Positions 59,701 through 64,000 of a DNA stretch of 64,000 nucleotides are shown in pieces. Position numbers and translations under genes: made by a program. Each line of letters opens with the position of its first letter. Positions within the stretch are counted from its first letter, which is position 1. The notes beneath the pieces were generated by a model that was given only the letters and a program-made list of their open reading frames with translations, ran no database searches and was not told where the DNA came from. The stretch covers positions 62,001-126,000 of the forward strand of contig NZ_JBKFGH010000013.1 of NCBI RefSeq assembly GCF_051233475.1, given 5' to 3'. This DNA is from Bacillus_BU sp051233475. Its GTDB lineage: Bacteria; Bacillota; Bacilli; Bacillales; Cytobacillaceae.

Positions 59701-60038
59701 AATCGATGTATTATGAAATGAAGAAGCATACTGGTGAGTTGCCGATTATTGGGGTCAATACGTATTTAAATCCAAACCCGCCTTCATTAGAAGAAATTAA
59801 TAATATGGAAATTGCCCGTGCTTCTAATGAGGAAAAAGAGTTACAGATTACCAACTTACGCGAATTCCAGGCTCGCAATAAAGATAATATTGATGAAGCA
59901 TTAAACCGCTTGAAGCAAGTCGCGATGAGTGGCGGCAATATTTTTGCAGAGCTGATGGAAACCGTCAAATTCGCCAGCCTTGGCCAAATTACCCAAGCCC
60001 TATACGAAGTAGGCGGCCAATATCGCCGCAACATGTAA
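56772..60038 (+). CDS. icmF: Fused isobutyryl-CoA mutase IcmF
   Basis: 1088 residues in three parts. The N-terminal B12-binding domain has LFDGHDASINIMRRI with the cobalt-ligating His25 and AISSYQGGHVEYF. The middle is a MeaB-like G-protein chaperone (P-loop GTGGAGKSS, then VDPTKQKTGGALLGDRIRM, ETSGIGQGDAEI). The C-terminal TIM-barrel mutase has TLYGEDPDHRPDIFGKIGESG and HPSTSVSMTINGPAP. IcmF interconverts isobutyryl- and butyryl-CoA, and some homologues act on pivalyl- or isovaleryl-CoA. The ATG at 56772 follows GAGGGGAG. Full length matches the Geobacillus enzyme (about 1086). Confidence 0.94.
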   Translation: MSTTKVYKPKHHIRFVTASSLFDGHDASINIMRRIIQASGAEVIHLGHNRSVEEIVNAAIQEDVQGIAISSYQGGHVEYFKYMYDLLKQRGAEHIRVFGGGGGVIIPKEIDELHEYGIAKIFSPEDGRLLGLQGMINYMLELSDFPTVGQDTAEDIKKLQSGEVNSIAKLITLAEQHVELNSEAAAAAESVLTEIKTLQHTVPVIGITGTGGAGKSSLTDELIRRFLNEIPEKKVAILSVDPTKQKTGGALLGDRIRMNAIFNPRVYMRSLATRHSKSELSLAIKDAISVVKAAGFDLIVVETSGIGQGDAEIAEICDIALYVMTSEFGAPSQLEKIDMIDYADLVVINKFERKGSEDALRQVQKQYQRSRELFDRDYTEMPVYGTIASQFNDPGTNALFAALVEVINQKAGTNWTTTFSKSAKVEKQNVIIPNDRRYYLREISDTVRGYHKKAADQVAVARRLFQLEGAIEAVKEREANSEVLTSLEALKQETEAKLTPESKSILANWEKTKEKYAADKFVTKIRDKEIVTILKTKTLSGLDIPKVALPRYKEYGEILSWVYRENVPGFFPYTAGVFPFKREGEDPKRQFAGEGTPERTNRRFHYLSKDDDAKRLSTAFDSVTLYGEDPDHRPDIFGKIGESGVNVCTLDDMKKLYAGFDLCHPSTSVSMTINGPAPIILAMFMNTAIHQQIAVKQAELGRELTVEEVQAVKEQTLQTVRGTVQADILKEDQGQNTCIFSTEFALRMMGDIQQYFIDHKVRNYYSVSISGYHIAEAGANPISQLAFTLANGFTFVEYYLSRGMHIDDFAPNLSYFFSNGLDPEYTVIGRVARRIWATTMRDKYGANERSQKLKYHVQTSGRSLHAQEIDFNDIRTTLQALMALHDNCNSLHTNAYDEAITTPTEESVRRAMAIQMIITKEHGLTKNENPLQGSFIVEELTDLVEEAVLKEFERMDDRGGVLGSMETQYQRGKIQDESMYYEMKKHTGELPIIGVNTYLNPNPPSLEEINNMEIARASNEEKELQITNLREFQARNKDNIDEALNRLKQVAMSGGNIFAELMETVKFASLGQITQALYEVGGQYRRNM

Positions 60039-60109
60039 CGGGCAAAAAGCGAATTGTATTAAAAAAGAAATAGCAGAGCGTTTACTCTTAAAGAAAGGCT
60101 GTGTTATTT

Positions 60110-60238
60110 TGTTGATTGGAGCGGAAGGCGCGAGACTCCTGCGGGAGAAGCTGGTCTTGGGAGACCCCACAGGCGCAAAGCGCCGAGGAGGCTCCCGGAC
60201 CGCCCGCGGAAAGGGAGCGCCTGGAGCGGAAATCAACA
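60110..60238. repeat. Family-1 dyad repeat, full 129-bp copy E
   Basis: Same length and ends as copies A and D, with small changes in the middle (CTGGTCTTGG for GTGTCACGG). Outer shell AGGCTGTGTTA (60096) and TTTAAAGCAGCC (60245) flank it. Lies between icmF and the small membrane protein. Confidence 0.87.
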
Positions 60239-60279
60239 GGCAAGCTTAAAGCAGCCAAAGAATTAATGTAAAAAAGTGT

Positions 60280-60332
60280 AACAGGTCTGACACGAAAAGG
60301 GTTTTCCTTTAAAAGTCAGACCTGTTTTTATT
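60280..60332 (+). terminator. Terminator downstream of icmF
   Basis: AACAGGTCTGAC pairs with GTCAGACCTGTT around a loop of about 23 bases and is followed by TTTATT. Confidence 0.85.
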
Positions 60333-60392
60333 AGAATATATCTTATATAATCAAATTGATGCAGTAAACAGAAAAACAAATACATAACCGAA

Positions 60393-60590
60393 TTGGATGT
60401 GAAAAAAGTGAAGCAAGTCATTTTTTTTCTGTTAATCATTCTAGCAATTTTCATGACTTATTATCTCTATTCACACCAACTAGGTGCCGTTTCCTTTTTT
60501 CTTATCTCCTTTTTCCTCTTTTATCTTGCTTTTAAGCAATATAAAAATTTAAAGGAGAAAGAGAATCCTTCTGATGACTCACTTAAATAG
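60393..60590 (+). CDS. Small two-helix membrane protein, unknown
   Basis: 65 residues. Two hydrophobic helices (VIFFLLIILAIFMTYYLY, then AVSFFLISFFLFYLAF) and a charged C-terminal tail. No family recognised. Starts available are TTG 60393, GTG 60399 and GTG 60408; none has a good RBS, though GGATGTG precedes the last. Coding is supported mainly by composition and its isolation between a terminator and rpoE. Confidence 0.5.
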   Translation: MDVKKVKQVIFFLLIILAIFMTYYLYSHQLGAVSFFLISFFLFYLAFKQYKNLKEKENPSDDSLK

Positions 60591-60715
60591 TGAAAAAAAG
60601 TAGTCAGCTAATAGATAGAACTAGCATAAACGGTAAGATTTTGTTTATAATGAAGAATATGTATTTTGGGAGGAATATTCCTTCAGGGTGTGAATAGTGA
60701 AAGGAAGTGCGGAGA

Positions 60716-61288
60716 TTGAGTCTTGAACAATACTCAAAAGAGCAAGTGCAAGAAATGTCCTTTATTGAAGTTTCTTACATTTTATTGGCAGAAAAAAAAC
60801 AAGCGTTAACCTTTAAAGAAATTATGGACGAAATTACCAAAATTCTTAACCTTTCTGAGGCTGACGTAAAATCAAAAATTGCACAATTTTATACGGATTT
60901 AAATATAGACGGCCGCTTCTTATGTTTAGGTGAAAATCGTTGGGGACTTCGTGTTTGGTATCCATTCGATCAAACGGAAGAAGAAATTGTTACACCAGTT
61001 AAACCGAAGAAGAAGAAGGCGAAAAAGGTTCTTGATGATGATCTTGAAGATTACGATGATCTTGATGAAGATGAAGATCTTGGCTTTGATGACATTGATG
61101 AATTTGAAGAAGAGGACGAAGTTTTGGACGATGATGACATCTTCGATGAAGATTTAGACGAAGATTTAGAAGACGATGATGAAGATATCATTGATGAAGA
61201 TGACGCACTTGAAGAAGAGTTTGATCTGGATGAAGACGAAGATCTTGCGGACGAAGACGAAGATCTTGATTTGGAAGACGAAGACTAA
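60716..61288 (+). CDS. rpoE: RNA polymerase delta subunit
   Basis: 190 residues. The N-terminal HARE-HTH domain (SYILLAEKKQALTFKEIMDE, IAQFYTDLNIDGRFLCLGEN, WGLRVWYPFDQ) is followed by a basic KKKKAKK stretch and an extremely acidic tail of about 90 residues (runs of D and E). Delta displaces RNA from polymerase and increases recycling and promoter selectivity. Start TTG 60716 has AAGGAAG eight bases upstream; a GTG at 60707 overlaps the RBS. In B. subtilis rpoE belongs to the fadF-acdA operon. Confidence 0.94.
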   Translation: MSLEQYSKEQVQEMSFIEVSYILLAEKKQALTFKEIMDEITKILNLSEADVKSKIAQFYTDLNIDGRFLCLGENRWGLRVWYPFDQTEEEIVTPVKPKKKKAKKVLDDDLEDYDDLDEDEDLGFDDIDEFEEEDEVLDDDDIFDEDLDEDLEDDDEDIIDEDDALEEEFDLDEDEDLADEDEDLDLEDED

Positions 61289-61344
61289 GATTTAATATGC
61301 AGCTTTAATAGAGCGAGCTGCCTTTAGCTTTTCTTATTATCAGC

Positions 61345-61381
61345 TTGACTTTTTTATAAGTGCCTTGTAGAATCATTTTTG
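61345..61381 (+). promoter_or_regulatory. pyrG promoter
   Basis: TTGACT-17-TAGAAT (61345-61350, 61368-61373), then CATTTTT and an initiating GGGC at 61381. The start sequence GGGCTC matches the B. subtilis pyrG start. Confidence 0.9.
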
Positions 61382-61460
61382 GGCTCCTTAAAAAAGGAAC
61401 GACGATTAGATTGCTCTTATAACGCTCCCTTACCCCAGCGGTAGGAGGAGCGTTTTTTTA
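61381..61460 (+). promoter_or_regulatory. pyrG leader: CTP-sensitive pyrG leader: reiterative-transcription attenuator
   Basis: The leader starts GGGCTCC. A terminator (61421-61460) pairs AACGCTCC with GGAGCGTT plus inner TACC/GGTA, then T7. In B. subtilis low CTP makes polymerase stutter and add extra G residues at the 5' end, which pair with the C/U run of the terminator arm. The matching run here is GCTCCCTT (61424-61431). All parts are present. Confidence 0.9.
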
Positions 61461-61661
61461 TTTTTCTACTAAAGGAATAAATTACATATTATTCTTATTT
61501 CATTCTGTAATTTATAAAAAGTAGAACAGTATCATAGGGCTTTATAAAAATATTTTTTATCAATGTATTAACCTGATCTTTCCCCACCATATGAATTTGC
61601 GATGTAAGTCTTTAAATAAAGGCTAAATTGTACAAACTGTTTTTAAGAGGAGGCATCTTTT

Positions 61662-63266
61662 ATGACAAAGTATATTTTTGTTACGGGCGGTGTAGTTTCA
61701 TCGTTAGGAAAAGGGATTACAGCAGCATCACTTGGGCGGCTGTTAAAAAACAGAGGGTTAAGTGTAACGATTCAAAAATTTGACCCATATATTAATGTGG
61801 ACCCAGGGACAATGAGTCCATATCAGCATGGTGAAGTATTTGTTACCGATGATGGTGCGGAAACAGACTTAGATTTAGGTCACTATGAGCGGTTTATTGA
61901 CATTAACCTAAACAAATTTAGCAATGTAACAACAGGTAAAGTTTATTCATCTGTTTTGAAAAAAGAACGCCGCGGGGACTACCTTGGCGGAACGGTTCAG
62001 GTTATCCCGCATATTACGAATGAGCTGAAGGAACGTGTTTTCCGCAGCGGTCATGAAACGAATGCGGATGTTGTTATTACCGAAATTGGTGGAACAGTAG
62101 GGGATATTGAGTCATTACCATTCCTTGAAGCGATTCGTCAAATCAAGAGTGATATTGGAACTCATAATGTTATGTATATTCACTGTACTTTGGTTCCTTA
62201 TATTAAAGCGGCTGGTGAAATGAAGACAAAGCCAACCCAGCACAGCGTAAAAGAATTACGTAGTTTAGGTATTCAACCGAATGTGATTGTGGTACGGACT
62301 GAAAAGCCGATATCACAAGATATGAAGGATAAGATTGCTCTATTCTGCGATATTGATAAGAATGCAGTAATTGAAGCGCAAGATGCGGATACACTTTATT
62401 CGATTCCATTATCATTACAAGAGCAAAACCTAGATCAAATCGTTTGCGATCATTTAAAGCTGGCTGTTCCAGAAGCGGATATGACAGAATGGAAAGCTCT
62501 AGTTGAAAAAGTTTGTAATTTATCTTGCAAAACAAAAATTGCCCTTGTTGGTAAATATGTCGAGCTCCAAGATGCATATATTTCGGTTGTTGAAGCACTA
62601 AAGCATGCCGGTTATGCTTTTGATGCTGATATTGAAATTAAGTGGATTAATGCGGAGCATGTTAATGCTGGGAATGTTCACGAATTGCTTGCGGATGTCG
62701 ATGGAATTCTTGTTCCAGGCGGATTTGGCGATCGCGGTGTCGAAGGAAAAATTCTTGCCACTCAGTTTGCCCGTGAACAGAAGAAGCCGTTTTTAGGAAT
62801 TTGCTTAGGAATGCAGTTAGCGTCCGTTGAGTATGCTCGTAATGTCCTTGGTTTGAAGGATGCGCATTCATCTGAGTTGAATCCTGAAACAACAAATCCA
62901 GTGATTGACCTTCTTCCTGAACAGAAGGATATCGAGGATCTTGGCGGAACATTGCGCCTAGGTTTATACCCTTGTAAATTAACAGAAGGATCTAAAGCCT
63001 TTGAAGCGTACGGTGAAGAAGTCGTTTATGAGCGTCACCGTCACCGTTACGAATTTAATAATCATTACCGTCAAGCAATGGAAGCAGCTGGCTTCGTGTT
63101 TAGTGGTACAAGCCCAGACGGCCGCTTAGTAGAAGTGATCGAGTTAAATGATCATCCATGGTTCGTGGCTTCACAGTTCCACCCAGAGTTCAAGTCTAGA
63201 CCAACTCGCCCACAGCCGTTATTCCGTGATTTTATTAAAGCTTCCTTACAATTTGGGGAAAAATAA
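61662..63266 (+). CDS. pyrG: CTP synthase
   Basis: 534 residues. Synthetase domain: GGVVSSLGKGITAASLGRL and EIGGTVGDIESLPFLEA. The class I glutaminase domain has VPGGFGDRGVEGK, nucleophile Cys in LGICLGMQLA and His/Glu in QFHPEF. It makes CTP from UTP and glutamine. The leader above controls it by CTP. RBS AGAGGAGG precedes the ATG. Confidence 0.97.
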   Translation: MTKYIFVTGGVVSSLGKGITAASLGRLLKNRGLSVTIQKFDPYINVDPGTMSPYQHGEVFVTDDGAETDLDLGHYERFIDINLNKFSNVTTGKVYSSVLKKERRGDYLGGTVQVIPHITNELKERVFRSGHETNADVVITEIGGTVGDIESLPFLEAIRQIKSDIGTHNVMYIHCTLVPYIKAAGEMKTKPTQHSVKELRSLGIQPNVIVVRTEKPISQDMKDKIALFCDIDKNAVIEAQDADTLYSIPLSLQEQNLDQIVCDHLKLAVPEADMTEWKALVEKVCNLSCKTKIALVGKYVELQDAYISVVEALKHAGYAFDADIEIKWINAEHVNAGNVHELLADVDGILVPGGFGDRGVEGKILATQFAREQKKPFLGICLGMQLASVEYARNVLGLKDAHSSELNPETTNPVIDLLPEQKDIEDLGGTLRLGLYPCKLTEGSKAFEAYGEEVVYERHRHRYEFNNHYRQAMEAAGFVFSGTSPDGRLVEVIELNDHPWFVASQFHPEFKSRPTRPQPLFRDFIKASLQFGEK

Positions 63267-63270
63267 TCGT

Positions 63271-63312
63271 AAACAAACCTCGCCGAGCTGAGCTTCGGCG
63301 AGGTTTGTTTTT
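63271..63312. terminator. Terminator between pyrG and ywjG
   Basis: Perfect 16-bp stem AAACAAACCTCGCCGA / TCGGCGAGGTTTGTTT with an eight-base loop and T-rich tail. Confidence 0.9.
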
Positions 63313-63334
63313 CTGATTTTACCGCAAAAATTGC

Positions 63335-63428
63335 TTTATCGGCGGTTTTCGGGGTTTTATCGGCGGTTTTTGCAAATTTATCGACGCAATTTCGATTTTT
63401 ATCGACGCTTTTTAAACATTTATCGGCG
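63335..63428. repeat. Five-unit 21-bp-phased array, word TTTATCGGCG
   Basis: TTTATCGGCG or TTTATCGACG starts at 63335, 63356, 63377, 63398 and 63419, exactly 21 bp apart. The reverse word CGCCGATAAA shares its ATAAA end with the array at 33252. It lies between convergent pyrG and ywjG. A minus-strand frame through it yields a heptapeptide repeat but no credible start. Confidence 0.85.
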
Positions 63429-63459
63429 CAAGTGGACAAAGTCACACACACTTCCCCTA

Positions 63460-63978
63460 CTAAAAATCCTCCAAAATCTCCTCAAGCGTAAATTTTAAAG
63501 CGTAATAGACAAACAAGCCAGCCATCGCAGTTGGAAAACCAACCCGATTTCCAGTCTCAGTAGGCAACAAACCTTTCGACAACTTCAAATCGATGACAAC
63601 ATCTGCTAATTCGCCAATATTTTCCGCAGCATCCTCAACCACTGTACAAACGGCAACAAATGGGATCCCTCGCTCACCAAGTCTTCTTGCCAACTGAACA
63701 GCTTCGGCATCATTTGAAAATCGGCTAAACAAAATGACGCGGTCTGCCGAGGTCACCTTTTCAACACCATTCCACTTTTTCACAAAAGCTAAAGGTTCAG
63801 CGCCTTCAGTCGCTTCTACCGATACGGCGGCCATTTCAGCCACACCATATATATAGATGGCCCCATCACCAACAGCGGCTTGGGCCAACAAACGAGCTCC
63901 GTCCTCTAGTTCAAATTCATTCTGCTCCTGGATTTTTTTAAATAATCCAGAAAGCTGAGTCGAAAACATTTTTAACAT
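63460..63978 (-). CDS. ywjG: DUF2529 family protein YwjG
   Basis: 172 residues, the same as B. subtilis YwjG. The fold looks like a SIS (sugar isomerase) domain: AIYIYGVAEMAAVSVEA, RVILFSRFSNDAEAVQLARRLGERGIPFVAVC, and C-terminal GFPTAMAGLFVYYALKFTLEEIL. No function is assigned. ATG at 63978 is chosen (AGAGG upstream); a GTG at 63987 is too close to the RBS. It faces pyrG, as in B. subtilis. Confidence 0.87.
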   Translation of the reverse strand: MLKMFSTQLSGLFKKIQEQNEFELEDGARLLAQAAVGDGAIYIYGVAEMAAVSVEATEGAEPLAFVKKWNGVEKVTSADRVILFSRFSNDAEAVQLARRLGERGIPFVAVCTVVEDAAENIGELADVVIDLKLSKGLLPTETGNRVGFPTAMAGLFVYYALKFTLEEILEDF

Positions 63979-64000
63979 TAAGCTCACGCCTCTCTTAACA

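Noticed and set aside
63152..63451. Minus-strand frame with ADK-type heptapeptides
   Set aside because: Runs through the pyrG 3' end, a terminator and the 21-bp array; no start signal.

Overview
The window looks like a chromosome segment from a low-GC, endospore-forming Bacillaceae bacterium. It carries the spore-coat gene gerQ, pbpG, an RsfA-type regulator, bacillithiol genes and a coproheme decarboxylase. From about 29.6 kb to the right end the gene order follows the ywdI-gerQ-hemQ-pta-lipL-ywfO-ywgA-ywhBCD-pbpG-speEB-ywiB-argS-uvsE-cls-fadF-acdA-rpoE-pyrG-ywjG block of Bacillus subtilis. A perfect parS site at 29589 fits an origin-proximal position. Genus is not decided; Neobacillus- or Mesobacillus-like is only a guess. 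No tRNA, rRNA, CRISPR array or transposase gene was seen.

Layout. 1-3.8 kb: a partial sensor kinase, purU, and an oxygen-response cluster (cupin, FNR-type regulator, DUF2249, secreted DUF2680) with two perfect FNR boxes in its divergent promoters. 3.8-10.2 kb: housekeeping genes (ybaK, a tandem P-loop ATPase, a YjiH-type membrane protein, an AlkD-like glycosylase, a HAD phosphatase, a PQQ-type sugar dehydrogenase). 10.3-13.4 kb: a TetR-controlled ABC exporter and a YtkA-like lipoprotein. 13.6-16.5 kb: a second Crp/Fnr regulator, bshB2-yojF and pdxK. 17.0-29.2 kb: fdhD, a three-subunit membrane formate dehydrogenase, fdhE, and molybdenum cofactor genes (mobA, moeA, a moeA-PBP fusion, moaE, moaD, moeB). 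29.6-48.8 kb: conserved core genes. 49-60 kb: fatty-acid and short-chain acyl-CoA metabolism (fadF, thiolase, 3-hydroxyacyl-CoA dehydrogenase, two acyl-CoA dehydrogenases, TetR, fused isobutyryl-CoA mutase). 60.4-64 kb: rpoE, pyrG with its attenuator leader, ywjG.

How it fits together. The formate dehydrogenase catalytic subunit is a selenoprotein: an in-frame UGA at 18404 is followed by a SECIS hairpin, so the gene runs unbroken from 17840 to 20827. The genes around it supply sulfuration (FdhD), assembly (FdhE) and bis-MGD synthesis (MobA, MoeA, MoaDE, MoeB). Two Crp/Fnr proteins with different recognition helices are matched by two site types: TTGAT-N4-ATCAA at 2134 and 3290, and TGTGA-N6-TCRCW at 13525 and 16924. 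At four promoters such a site lies 32 bp (centre to centre) from a -10-like hexamer, the usual class II activator geometry.

Between genes there are several interspersed repeat families: a 129-bp dyad element in multiple copies, a second palindromic element that has inserted into one copy and also supplies the end of a TetR gene, and short arrays of five 10-bp words spaced exactly 21 bp apart. These are the least explained parts of the window.
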